Below, piece by piece: positions 9,248 through 19,620 of a stretch of DNA of 20,886 nucleotides. The notes under the pieces were generated by a model, which was given only the letters and a program-made list of their open reading frames with translations, was not told where the DNA came from and made no database searches. Origin of the DNA: Carex sylvatica (taxonomy: Eukaryota; Streptophyta; Magnoliopsida; Poales; Cyperaceae); the NCBI GenBank assembly GCA_964058845.1, contig CAXKVR010000617.1:1-20886 (forward strand), read 5' to 3'. A program made the translations under genes and the position numbers. Positions within the stretch are counted from its first letter, which is position 1. Each line of letters starts with the position of its first letter.

Positions 9248-9584
9248 CATAGTGACAAATGAATTATTTGGGTTCGGTTCGGCGAGATCAAAAATTCATG
9301 ATTCGAGAATAATTCGGATATAATTCGAGAATAATTCGGAATTATCTAGATCATAAATCTCAGTCATGCAAGCGAGCAAAAAAAAAACCAAAAAAATAAT
9401 TGTTCTTGAAAAAATTCAGGAAAAATTCGTGAATAATTCGTAAAATTGGGGAAAAGTTCATAAAACTCTCGAATTATTCAGGTTTAATTCGTCAAAGTTC
9501 AGTCAACCGAATAATTCGGCGTTCAGTTTGGCATCACCCCAAAAAAGAATTATTCGGATATAATTCAGATACCTTGTCACTATG
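9248..9584. mobile_element. hAT-like MITE, copy B
   Basis: This 337-bp counterpart of the element at 2190-2516 has the same CATAGTGACAA termini. Its 8-bp flanks are CGCCTACG and CGCCTAAG. Taken with the copy A flanks, the ancestral target was almost certainly CGCCTAAG on both sides. Presence at the same place in both copies shows that it inserted before the segmental duplication. Confidence 0.7.
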
Positions 9585-9746
9585 CGCCTAAGTGCTGATT
9601 TCATATTTAAAGTCTATTTGTATAATTGTCAATAAGAATAATTATCAAGTGATTCCTCCTTTTTCTTATATAAACACGAAAAGAAATACATTACAACCAA
9701 ACTTCTTTAATAACTGTGACAATTCATAATTGAAAATAATACTAAC

Positions 9747-9841
9747 CTGTCGTAATTGTTCATTAACCTCGGAGAGAAAAGCTTCTGGCCTTCTTGCTCT
9801 CTGGTCGATAAAAGAATATTTGCAAGCACAACTTGCTCGAG
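9747..9841 (-). pseudogene. Exon-like block of the unrecognised gene, copy B, frameshifted
   Basis: This is the counterpart of 2683-2784, with the same flanking splice-like sites. It is 95 nt instead of 102 because 7 nt are missing after GAAGGCCA. The loss changes frame, so in this copy the block can no longer encode the same peptide. This supports calling the downstream gene a pseudogene in copy B. Confidence 0.4.
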
Positions 9842-9983
9842 CTACTTAAGAAAAGACAATGCTTTTAAACCTCGATTATTCCTCTAATTTAAACATTTTA
9901 GCCTCACTTTACCTCCAACTCACAAATTTTACACCAAATAAGTCAAATAATGGTAAACTAACAACAGAAGATAGTTTACAAAC

Positions 9984-10055
9984 CTCAAGAGGATTAGAAT
10001 CTCTCATTGTGTCAATTAGTCGGTCCCCCTCAACAGTTTTGCATCCAAAGACAAT
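9984..10055 (-). pseudogene. Exon-like block of the unrecognised gene, copy B only
   Basis: A 72-nt, 24-codon open block contains TVEGDRLIDTMRDSNP. It runs from a candidate acceptor, CCTTGTAG|ATT, to a candidate donor, CTTGAG|GTTTGT, phase 0 at both ends. It precedes the 9747-9841 block on the minus strand with a gap of about 140 bp, an ordinary plant intron length. It lies in the segment deleted from copy A. The protein family is not recognised. Confidence 0.4.
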
Positions 10056-10128
10056 CTACAAGGGCATTTTGGTCAGAATAAATTTACTGCATAAGAAACT
10101 ATAATTTCACTGAATAAGACTTTCGTAC

Positions 10129-10267
10129 CAAGAACTTGCTGAGCTATCAGACACTTCTTTGGTTCAGGATTTAACATCTCTTGTACCAGGTTCTTTGCAT
10201 TGTCAGAAACCCTAGACCAGGGTTCTCTTCTAAAATCAAACACTGATCTAATAATAGCTTGTGCCGC
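10129..10267 (-). pseudogene. Calcium-dependent protein kinase exon fragment
   Basis: The minus strand encodes [20 protein letters not shown] followed by [19 protein letters not shown] and IAQQVL. From knowledge of the family, this matches the C-terminal kinase lobe (subdomains X-XI) of plant CDPKs, where the pattern is AIIR.V.DF.R.PWP..S..AK.LV..ML.PDPK.R...QVL. The normally invariant Arg after PDPK is Cys here. The upstream acceptor position reads TGCGG rather than TGCAG, and the next residues do not match HPW. A donor-like G|GTACG ends the block at 10129/10128. No other kinase subdomains are seen, so this is a single-exon relic. Confidence 0.6.
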
Positions 10268-10329
10268 AGAAAAATTATTATTTAATCATGAATCAACTCA
10301 AAACGAAATAATTGGAGAAGGGAGTAATA

Positions 10330-10660
10330 GCTGTACCAAATTCGCTGTGACCAAGCTCTCGGCCAAGTTGGCAGGGAGAGAGTACCACTTGAATACAGTG
10401 GTCGGTGCTCAGTCTCAGAGAGAGAGACAGAGGGGAGAGGTTTTGGGCTCAGTGCTCGGTAGAGAGAGAGAGGACGAAGGAAATGGTGGCTCGGGAGAGA
10501 GAGAATGGATGGTGCGGAGAGGGTTTAGGGTAGGGTCTAAGACGGCGATGAGGACGGGGTCTGAGGCTAGAAAGGGGGAGAGAAAGGTATTGACCTATTG
10601 GGGAAAATTCTTTCAGCGACCGGTGATGGTATCGGTTTGCTGTAGAGTTTGATCTCGTCT
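10330..10660 (-). other. CT-rich, UTR-like region downstream of NLR copy B
   Basis: On the minus strand this is rich in CTCTCT runs and more GC-rich than its surroundings, like a plant 5' UTR. An open frame runs through it (10449-10691), but its Ser/Arg/Pro-rich composition is that of translated low-complexity sequence. The part from 10544 to 10660 is also in copy A (about 2816-2933). It may be a leader of the downstream gene remnant or an extra 3' exon of the NLR. Confidence 0.3.
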
Positions 10661-10666
10661 TGGGAT

Positions 10667-10884
10667 CTATGTAGAAGGATATGAAATCCAATTGTGTGAA
10701 TTAAATAGAAGCCATTATGAATTTTGTGCAGATTTTATGTATACCTAATGCAGATCAAAATATACGCTCTCCAGTATATTTAAAAGAACATAAATAAGCA
10801 AAAATAGAAAGAGTTAGAAGAATTTGCCTATATTGATAATACACACCTTTGAATCAAAGATAAAAATGAGTAGCGAGATCGTAC
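10667..10884 (-). other. Candidate 3' intron of NLR copy B
   Basis: The donor CAG|GTACG is at 10885/10884 and the acceptor TTCTACATAG|AT is at 10667/10666. The length is 218 bp, the same as in copy A. The spliced tail would end ...TITGR, with only conservative differences from copy A. Conservation may just reflect recent duplication, so only RNA data can settle it. Confidence 0.4.
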
Positions 10885-13666
10885 CTGTATTATTCCCATC
10901 TCTGAATCCAAGTGGAGGAATGGAATATGAGTTATCTTATGCCAATCTTCTCCTTCATTGGGTTGGCATCGCTGTATTAGACTTGGGCATTTGTCGATGT
11001 ATAGTTCTGCAAGGTTTTGTGGTAAACCGTTTTCCGGTAATGAAAGCATCTCAGGGCAACAATTAATGTGTAGCTTCTTCAAGGAAGTGAGTGTATGCAA
11101 TTGAGAAGGAAGGAATCTCAGCTTGAAACAATCACGGAACTCAAGCTTTTTCAAGGATGTTAATTGGTAGAACCAACTTTCTTCATCTGTCGTATATCCA
11201 GGGTAGTCTGTTATCAAAAGCGTACGCAGTGATGGCAGCATTCCTACTCTTGAGAGGCTCCGAATTCTAATGTTGCCTAGGTGCAGGAAAGTTAAAAGTG
11301 GAAACCATTGCTCTTGCTTCATATTTAGATAAATCCTATCAATATCTATTAGTACTAACTTTCTCAGGTTAACAAGGGGCTTCGACGTTGTAATAAAGCT
11401 AAGATCTTCGATACCCGAAAGGTGCATAACCTCAAGGGAATTTAAGATACTACAATCTAAAGACATACAGTTGCAGACATGATTCAAGCTCAAGTGAGAA
11501 AGGGAAGGCATCTTTTGCAATATTGTTACAAACGGAAGTTTAGGACACTCTGACAATATAAGCTCTACCGCTGATGACGGGAAAGAAAAAACAGACACTC
11601 TGCACAGTTCCCTGCACCCTTTCAAGTGAAGCTTTTTGAGGCGTGGAAACATCGACTTGCCAGACAGTGCACCCTGCCATAATTTCCATGATGACATTTC
11701 AGAGAATGTCAACTCCCTCAAAGATGGAAAAGCCACATGGGAGCGGCCACAAAATTCTTCATCGACCGTATGAATTAATGGTAAATCATCAAGGCTTAGA
11801 ACTTCGAGTAAAGGGAGCTCCCCAAAAGCAGGAAGCCTTTCTATCCAAAAGCAGTATACATGAATGACCTTTAGATTGCATAAACCTGGATGAGGTAAGA
11901 AAACCCAACCTGGAAAAGATTTCCATCTGCATCCCCCGACTTTTAGAATTTCTAAACTGGGGGTTGGCTTGAGAGCATTAAGAACCCCCACTTTCACCTC
12001 GGTTGTTGGTCCATGTTCACGGTACCCAAATTTCAACTCTAAACTTTTCAGGTACTTTTTCTTGTCTAGTTGACATTTAACTGCTTCTTCTTTACTAGAT
12101 ACATTATGGAGGTTGGTTAGAAAAAGGTGCCCACTGATTTCATTCATATCCCTCAACTCACTGATCCTATGCCCTTTGCTCCTTTCTACACGGAATTCCT
12201 GAAGCCTTTGGAGCTTAGTTAGTTTCCCTATACTGGATATTAGAGAAATAGTGTCGGCGCTTGCATATAAATGCCGCATGTTTACAAGTTGATTCATTCC
12301 TTCAGGTAACTTTTCAAACTTACAGCCTCGCACATCTAGCACCTCAATGTGGCACAAGGCACAAAATTCATCAGGAATCGATTCAATACCAGTGAAAGAG
12401 AGATCCACAAATCGGAGATGGGATAATTGACACGCGACATTAATGGGTTCATTTGTTTTAAGCAAGATATAAGATAAATCCAACAAACGTAGACCATTGT
12501 ATTTGGCAAAGTTATTGCTGATGGATTTGGCACTACAGTTTGTCCAATTACCAAACAAAATCACAGTCCGTAGTATTGTACTTTTCTGGCATTCCCTCTC
12601 TACCGTTGAATTATCATAATCTATTCCCATATGGCGGGCTAACAATGGGAGCTGATTATCATTGCTTTTAACGAAACAAAATTCATTAGAGGAAACAGCA
12701 ATAGCCAAGTCCCGCACCAGATCATGCATGACGTACTTGCCATCACATAATGTTGGCTGAAAGAAGGACCTGTCTACGAGTTTATCAAACCACTCCCTTC
12801 CTATATCTTCTAATCTAGTTTGGCCTCTGTCAAGCCTACCTGTGTCTACTACACCGGGTTGAATAAAACCGTGTGCAATCCACATCTGAACCAATCTGTC
12901 CCTGTCAAATACATACTGTTTTGGAAATATGGAACAAAATACAAAGCACTGCTTTAGCTCAGGATCCAAATAATTATAGCCAATGCTAATAGATCGAATG
13001 ATGTTGTTGCGGGCATCTTCAATATCCCACCAATCACTTTTAAGAATATCTTCCCAGAATTTTCTTTCTAACTTTTTATTCAGCAACGTCCCAATAACCT
13101 CACCTGCTAAAGGCAACCCATTCAACTTTTCAGCAATCTTTTTACCAACATGTTTCAAGTTAAACACTTCCTGTTGTTTTGAGGGTTGCATCTTTGATTC
13201 CCCTATTTTGAAACCAGCAAATGCGTAATGTTCAAAAAGTTTCAGAAAGGATTCTTTTTGCAAAAGTTCCAGTGTTACTTCAGGCACAGTTCTTATTGTG
13301 TTTGCAATGGTTGTGCTCTGGGTGGTTACAACAACAACACTTTCAATCTCCCCATAATATAACACTGACACCAGCTCACTCCAATTGAGCTCTGTCTTGT
13401 CCCTCAAATCATCTAAGATAATAAAGAATCTGTGATTTTTTATTGTTTCTTTAAGCTTATTTTGAACATTTTCCAAATTCATCAGTGAGTCAATCATACC
13501 ACCATTAAAAGAACATAATATGTCGCGCATTATTTTCTTAGCATCACAATTTTCTGAGACATAGACCCAGGCTCTAAGAGCAAAATGCTCTTTCACTCTC
13601 TCATTGTTATAGATCTTTTTAGCAACGGCAGTTTTCCCAACTCCACCTACACCAACAATGGGAATT

Positions 13667-13680
13667 ACCGTTGTTTTCTT
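13667..13680 (-). repeat. Target-site duplication, tail side
   Basis: The minus strand reads AAGAAAACAACGGT immediately after the poly(A) tail. It is identical to the copy at 13753-13766. The original coding sequence (KKTTVIP...) continues from here into the P-loop. Confidence 0.9.
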
Positions 13681-13752
13681 TTTTTTTTTTTTTTTTTTTT
13701 TTGAAAATACTGACAGTGGCTGTCAGTTATAGTTCATACAAAAATAAAGAAG
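13681..13752 (-). mobile_element. Short poly(A)-tailed retroposed insert (SINE or truncated LINE)
   Basis: Read on the minus strand, the insert is about 50 nt of body followed by 22 A residues. It is bounded by identical 14-bp copies of AAGAAAACAACGGT (13753-13766 and 13667-13680). Copy A has neither insert nor duplication at this position. A poly(A) tail plus a target-site duplication of this length is the signature of LINE-machinery retroposition. Just before the tail the body has a perfect 7-bp stem, CTGACAG-CCA-CTGTCAG. The net gain of 86 bp is not a multiple of three. I cannot assign the body to a known SINE or LINE family. Confidence 0.88.
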
Positions 13753-13766
13753 ACCGTTGTTTTCTT
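13753..13766 (-). repeat. Target-site duplication, head side
   Basis: This is the first copy of the same 14 bp, in frame with the upstream coiled-coil ORF (KKTTV). The next codons already belong to the insert and reach TGA at 13734-13736. Confidence 0.9.
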
Positions 13767-14640
13767 ATTGTTGATGGAATTAGGTTCTGGCGCATCAACC
13801 TTTATAACTGTCGCACTAACCTTTGATTTGCCTAGTATTGCCCCAGAGCTGCTACTCGCTTCTCCTATTCCCTGTTGTATATTAGGATCATCTAGAGCCT
13901 CATTGTTAAAACCTCCATATAAAACGTTAAATATCATGTCCAAGATTAACCCGATTTCTCTTTCACGGCCAAATATTTCTACACCAGGGGCTAAGGAGGA
14001 GCTTGTTTCACTATCAAGATTGCCCCAATGTTCTTTCATTTTCTCACAACGAATTAATTTAAAAGTTGTAATGAAATCCCCCTTGCACAGCTCATCAAGC
14101 TTATTAACAAGAGATTTCAACTCCTTCAATTCTTTATCAGTAGACAACATATTTTTAACCATCTTACCAGATGAGGAGGCAATTTCACTTACCTTACCCT
14201 TTCCCTTGATACTCTCACGAATCCTTTTAGCCTCAAACTTATCCATAACATCTTCTGCCTCATATGCAGCATCTTTGAGCAGCTCTAGTGATTGCACTAG
14301 ACCCTTGTTTGTTATTTGCCGCTCCTCGGCTGCTTCAATCACACTTTGGATACAAGGAAGTTGAATCCCCAATTTTGTGAGCATCTCGTCGGTCCCGGTG
14401 TGAAGACCCTTGTTGTCACGGAGGTAGGAGTATCCCATATTGACCACCTTGGTAATGATGGCAGATGCGAACCTTCCTCCAATAAACAGCTCAGCTCCTG
14501 TCATTTTTAGAGAAACAAACAGCAAAGAAAAAGAGGGGAAGAAACTGAAGGATAGATTGTGGTCAACGGGGTGTTTGGGGAAGAAAGAGGTACAGGCAAG
14601 GAAACGGGAATGCCGGATCAGATTAGAGAAGAAATATTTG

Positions 14641-14646
14641 TATATA
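14641..14646 (-). promoter_or_regulatory. Possible TATA box of NLR copy B
   Basis: TATATA in the context CTATATACAAATA lies about 137 nt upstream of ATG 14504, a reasonable distance for a plant core promoter. The aligned site upstream of copy A (around 6914-6922) reads CTATATCC, a weaker match. There is no transcript evidence, and AT-rich flanks give many chance TATA matches. Confidence 0.3.
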
Positions 14647-14699
14647 GAAGTTGACATCAAAAGTCATCGACGTGTTTTACGAAGTTGTTAGAATACCAA

Positions 14700-16124
14700 T
14701 TAAGTATTAATACAATATATATATATTCAAAAGTGATCATGTTTTACCAAGTTGATGATATATTTTCCTTAACAAATTAAAATTTTAAAAATGTATAATT
14801 TTAATTTATAAATTAGGGTTTCTTGCAATTCGTCATACTGACTAAAAAGAAATGAAAATTTTAATTTGTGTGTGTTAATGGAACATGTGTATGTGAATTA
14901 ATTTGTACTTGAAAAATATTGAATTTCAAACCACAGACGTAACGCGCGTTCGTCTCTCTACATAGTTCTCAAAAAGAATAAATAAGATGTTGAGGTGTAT
15001 AAAACCTGTTAATCAATTTTTTTTAATGAATTTTATCTCTATAAGTTCGGTACATTTTTTTTGAACTCGTGTGAAAATACGGCTCCGAATGAATATAAAT
15101 TTCTTGGATTTTCCGATATGAATATATATTCTTCGATTTTCTTAGAGAATTTCCTTTCGATTTGGAATAATCAAACTTACTAGCTAATAAAAGGCAATTC
15201 CCTTAATTTTATTAATGAAAGTTTTTTAACCCAACTTGCATTTTATTATTACAAATTGATTCAATTGTCCTTTCAAGGGAATTGATTTAAAAGAAAATAT
15301 GATTATACATAAAAAAATCATCTTGCGGTATCTGATATTTTATAAATTATTTTAATTGCAAGATAAATATGTTGAATATTTGATAATTATTCATAGCGGC
15401 TTCTTATTAACAATAATAAATGTAAGGCTTTCGGCAAAAATATTATATTGAAAAAAATTCTTTAAGGCTAGTTATAACATTTGATTATATTATTAATGTG
15501 CATGGATTTGTACTGTAGTAATTAATTTTGTAGTGTAATTAATAATTTAATAACATGTTTTATATATATAGCGGCTTATTTACTTAAAAAGCAAAAGAAA
15601 AATGAGGAGGGGCTGTTATACATAGTGGTTTTTTATTGCTTGTGAGCATTGAAATTTACAATGACTTTTGAGCCGTAATGAATCATTATGGTCTTGATAA
15701 TTTTGAACATTTTGTAAAAATAATGTTACAAATTTAATATAATTTTATTTTTTTAATGCTATTATGAAAAAAAAAAAATCGGTGATTACATCAGCTAGAT
15801 GCATGTCTTCAAAGGTTGTAATTTTTTATGTTGTTACATCTTGCTTATCTGAAACAATGGAAAGCACATACTAATATCATATATTAAGAGGGTTAGAGGG
15901 CGCTTTCAAAAACAAATTAAAGAACTAAAGTATTCATATATGAAGAGATAAGATGCTCATTTCTCAATTAATGGCACCTCTTTTTCCCTAGTCTCAGTAT
16001 ATATTAAAATCATTTCGAAATGGCAAGAGGGACAGCAAGTAATTCATTAATCAAAATCAAAAGAATGCACAACATGCATGTTTATGTTTGATTGAGGACT
16101 AAATCAAAGAATTATTAAGGAGTC
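14700..16124. other. Intergenic AT-rich sequence
   Basis: I see no gene, RNA or clear transposon terminus. There are only short low-complexity A/T runs, for example near 15770. Confidence 0.5.
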
Positions 16125-17354
16125 CGGCTAGTATGATATTAGTATTATATGATATCAACTTTAAAATTTATTAGATAGACTGTAAAATGACAAATTCAAA
16201 CCGTTCAAACCAATTTATTTTATTTGTGATGTATTTACATGCAAATTTATATTTTTCAAGTTATTTTAGTACCAAGTAAAGTGGTAAAAAATGTTAAAAA
16301 ATAAATATATTAAATTTAACTTGAAGAACTCCCACATTTGATCCCTTAACTTGATACTAACAAAAATTCAAAAATATTATAAATTTTACATGTAAACAGA
16401 GGAAGATCTAGAATTTCCGTCAGGGTAGGAAAAGATAATATATACACAGGATTCAGTATCTAATCGGGTTTAAATCTATTAAGTACTAACTAATTAGATA
16501 TTAAATAAAAAATAATCAACATGACAAAAAAAAATTCAACTCTAAACATACATACAAAAAAGAAGTTCGATAATATTATCTGTGTGTAACCGTGTGCTAA
16601 CCCCTAAATATAAAATATAAATATATATATAATAAATTAAATGGAAATGGAGAGAAAAAAATGAAAAGTCATTAGCAAACTCAGTATATCAAAAGAAATG
16701 GAGGCATCCAGTAACTATGGAATGTTGAAGAACAAATAGCAAATGAAAAGAAAATGGAAAGAAAAAATTAAGGGAGGCTGTTGGCTTGCATCAGGATTAT
16801 TTAATATATTTTGTTGGGCAGTGCGCACTTCTTGTTCTCTCTTATTTAAACATACTTGTGGGCCAACTAATCTAAGCCATCCAGCTCCACTTATTATATT
16901 ATCTCCTTTGCTATGTTTGGTTTATGAAAACCAAGTAGTGTCAGTATTTTGGCTCATGTGCTCCACGTTCATATAGTCTAAAGATCTCTTCTTCTCAAAC
17001 AAAAATTTGAAAATTAACATAAAATTGTAATAAAAGAAAATTTGCAGAGAAGAGGCCAAAATTGATTGCTAAAATCTAATTCTTTGTACATGGAGAATGA
17101 GAAATAAATTTAATAGGGTAGGGCATTTGTTTTTTTCAAGGTGGAGCAAGATTCAAAAACCTAGTAATTGAAAACTAATTTTGAAATTTCAGGATAGGAC
17201 AACTGCCCTACTCAGCGGTATGATGGATCTGTCTCTGCATGTAAACACGCAATTAATAAAGTAGATCAGTTTAGATTCATTGTTTGAAGTCGATTCGATA
17301 TATTTTGAATCTCGTATTATATAAATTGAAATGATATTGATATCATACTAGCCG
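16125..17354. mobile_element. Candidate inverted-repeat element of 1.2 kb
   Basis: A perfect 15-bp inverted pair, CGGCTAGTATGATAT at 16125-16139 and its complement at 17340-17354, bounds 1,230 bp of non-coding DNA. Similarity of the arms continues loosely for some 25 bp further inward. I see no matching target-site duplication outside the pair and no transposase, so superfamily assignment is not possible. Confidence 0.4.
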
Positions 17355-18070
17355 AAAAAGTACTTGCATTCGGCTTTCCCGTGTCTACTGAGGCAGGAGC
17401 CACTTCCTTTAGGTGCATTCAAGCTTAGAGGAGAGCACCCATTTGTATGGACTTGGAATATGTCTTGAAGTACTCTCTCACCAAGCAACTCGGTTTTTAA
17501 TTAGTATGCTTAGTCCTTACTTAAGTCGTCAAATACAAATTTATTAGACGGTTATAATAAGATGTCGTAAGTTTAACTTTAAATCAACCTAAGTTAAATC
17601 ATCTATCTAAATGTTACGTATTTTCATCAGTAGAATTTGCTGCTAGTAAATTAGAGAAGATTTTTGCTATTTTCTCTCTCCTGCTTAATTTAGATCAGCT
17701 AATTTCATTCCGCAACCAAACGAAAACATGTTAGGTCGATCTAACTTAAAATAAACAATTTAGGTCAGCGTAAATTTATTCTATTCTACAGCAAAACATG
17801 GGAAGGCACAACTAGATCAATAATTGGAACTATTAATTAATTGGAATTGAAATTTTTAGTCTCGGATCCAAAGCACAAGTGGCAGCCATATATCTGAAAT
17901 TTTTAAATATATCATATCCCAAAAAAAAAACAAATAATCATATTTTTTTTTAAATTTAAATTTTGGCACAACTGTATCTGCTAAATACAGTTTCTTTTCT
18001 GAGAATTACATCTAGAGCATGCAGATCAATAAAGACTGCATCTTTTGATGCGGCCAATCTTTTTTTCCTT
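17355..18070. other. Intergenic sequence
   Basis: No supported gene. A slightly GC-richer stretch at 17360-17490 has no recognisable coding or RNA signature. Confidence 0.5.
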
Positions 18071-18077
18071 CTCCTAC

Positions 18078-18367
18078 AATTCAATTGAGCCGAAATATTT
18101 GACCAAAAACAGCGGCAGTTCAATTTTTAAAAAAATGTTTGACCTATCAGTATATGATTATATTTACAATGGATGACCAACAAAGACAAATTGAAGTACA
18201 AAACAACTTCTGCTATGCAAGCCTGTAACTTTGTATGAAGCTACTAAAATCATTGGCTACTTTTCTTATTGGATTAACATCCCAACACTGATATGCTTAT
18301 ATTCAATTGAGCCGAAATGTTTGACCAAAAATAGAGGCAGTTCAATTTAAAAAAAATGTTTGGCCTA
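18078..18367. repeat. Direct repeat pair of about 70 bp
   Basis: The block starting ATTCAATTGAGCCGAAAT at about 18079-18148 recurs at 18301-18368 in the same orientation with a few differences, including GACCAAAAA, GGCAGTTCAATTT and AAAAATGTTTG. The 150 bp between them are unrelated AT-rich sequence. Possibly two relics of one transposon. Confidence 0.7.
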
Positions 18368-18771
18368 TTGGCTAACAGATAGAAGAAAAAGGAAAAAAAA
18401 AAAAAAAAAAAATCCGTATTGCGGAATTTATTAATAGTATGCATTCTCTAGATGCGGCTTCTAAAAAAGAAGCTTTACTTAGATAATGCAGTCGTATCAA
18501 AATTTAATTTTTTTAATTATTTGATTTTTCTTTTTAAAATATAGTATTTTTAAAAATTTCGAGCCATATATATATCATATATGCATATATCAAATATGTA
18601 AATCGTGTAGCTTAATTAACTGGAATTAAAAATAATAATAATAATAATTTTGATGTGACAGGTGCCTCCAGCTGGGAAAAGTAAGAATTTGATGTCAAGC
18701 TTAATTGTCTGTCTTCTTTGACTAGTTCCTTTTTCGTTTATGTATGTATGTGTGTGTGTATATATATATAT

Positions 18772-19186
18772 AGAGGTTGGCTATTATGAGCATATCTCCA
18801 CATATACTTATAACTCATTTTTGTGTTTTTAATGTCCAAATAGTCGATCTAAACCGTTAGATGTGATCTCTATGTTGAAATGTGCTTGGAGACTAAATTT
18901 TACATTTTTCTAAACTTTTTTACTATTTATTAAGCCAATTTGAAAATCTCTGATCCAACGGTGGCTTCTGATTTTACTGTTTTGTTAAGCCACCGTTGGA
19001 TCAATATTTTTCAAAGTGGCTTAAGAAATAGTAAAAAAATTTAGAAAAATATAAAATTTAGTCTCCAAGCACATTTCAATATAGAGATCACATCTAATGG
19101 TTCAGATCGACCATTTGGACATTGAAAACACAAAAATGAGTTATAAGCATATGTGGGGATATGCTTATATAAGCATAGTAGCCAAC

Positions 19187-19190
<4 letters not shown>
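18772..19190. mobile_element. Fold-back MITE 1 in a (TA)n repeat
   Basis: This element of about 419 bp is almost wholly an inverted repeat. Both ends begin AGAGGTTGGCTA, and the arms of roughly 190 bp pair throughout. Near the centre lies a perfect 16-bp pair, GATCCAACGGTGGCTT and its complement. It is flanked by (TA)n on both sides (18759-18771 and 19190-19219). No coding capacity. It resembles MITEs of the rice micron type, which insert in TA microsatellites; the family name here is my inference. Confidence 0.8.
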
Positions 19191-19219
<29 letters not shown>

Positions 19220-19230
<11 letters not shown>

Positions 19231-19604
19231 GAGGGATCCAATTACACCCTTTTCTAGTGACATCGAATTACACTCTATATTTATAAAGTCCAAACAGTCA
19301 ATTCAAACTGTTCAATATGATGAATATGTTAAAATGTGCTTGCAGATCAAATTTTACATTTTTCTTAATTTTTTTACTATTTATTAAGATGGGTACAAAA
19401 ATTCAATGGTTTGAATATAGCGATTTTGTTAAATACTTAATAAATAGTAAAAGAAATTCAAAAAATATAAAATTTGATATGGAAGCACATTTAACATATC
19501 CATTATGTTGAACGGTTTGGATCGACTGTTTGGAATTTAAAAACTTTGAAAATAGAGAGTGTAATTTGGTGTCACTAAAAAAGGGTGTAATTGGATCCCT
19601 TCTC
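19220..19604. mobile_element. Fold-back MITE 2 in a (TA)n repeat
   Basis: The termini GAGGGATCCAATTACACCC on the left and the complement of GAAGGGATCCAATTACACCC on the right are followed by CTTTT..TAGTGACA in both arms. The arms pair over most of the length of about 380 bp. It sits between (TA)n tracts at 19190-19219 and 19605-19620. A GA run at 19220-19230 lies at the left boundary. Confidence 0.8.
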
Positions 19605-19620
19605 ATATATATATATATAT

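Larger units (their letters stand above)
10828..14504 (-). pseudogene. CC-NB-ARC-LRR resistance gene, copy B, split by a retroposed insert
   Basis: This is the paralogue of copy A, also a CC-NLR. The 5' part starts at ATG 14504 (MTGAEL). It encodes the coiled coil with EDVMD, GRERE and a Ser/Gly-rich linker, then runs into the insert at 13681-13752 and stops at TGA 13734-13736. The 3' part resumes in another frame at the target duplication (13680) and stays open to 10828. It contains GVGGVGKT (codons 13653-13630), ILDDLRD, TTQS, GLPLA, WIAHGF, MHDL and about a dozen irregular LRRs ending in an HLDSEM region. Unlike copy A it has no stop in the LRRs, so without the insert it would be a full-length NLR of roughly 1,190 residues. 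It could still be expressed if the insert is removed by splicing; otherwise it makes a CC-only peptide of about 256 residues. An upstream in-frame ATG at 14660 would add 52 residues but is not conserved with copy A. Confidence 0.85.
8647..14670. repeat. Segmental tandem duplication, copy B
   Basis: Partner of 1589-6960. It retains 9871-10543, absent from copy A, and carries the retroposed insert at 13681-13752, also absent from copy A. Homology to copy A fades upstream of about 14670, near the candidate promoter. Confidence 0.9.

Noticed and set aside
10200..10652. Plus-strand ORF of 150 codons
   Set aside because: It is antisense to the CDPK-like fragment and to CT-rich sequence, with low-complexity Arg/Glu/Gly content and no recognisable domain.
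13681..13702. Poly(T) run as a simple homopolymer expansion or sequencing artefact
   Set aside because: The extra 50 nt of unique sequence and the perfect 14-bp flanking duplication show a real insertion, though the exact tail length may be inaccurate.
14505..14660. 52-residue N-terminal extension of NLR B
   Set aside because: Not conserved with copy A and overlaps the candidate TATA region; probably leader sequence.
16743..16976. Plus-strand ORF of 77 codons in a slightly GC-richer stretch
   Set aside because: No recognisable domain, no paralogue in the window and no convincing context; left as intergenic.
17410..17432. Sequence AAGCTTAGAGGAGAGCACCC loosely resembling miR390
   Set aside because: Several mismatches and gaps relative to the mature miRNA, and no complementary arm nearby to form a precursor hairpin.
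19041..19606. Several small ORFs on both strands containing runs of Ile-Tyr
   Set aside because: They are translations of (TA)n tracts and MITE palindromes, not genes.
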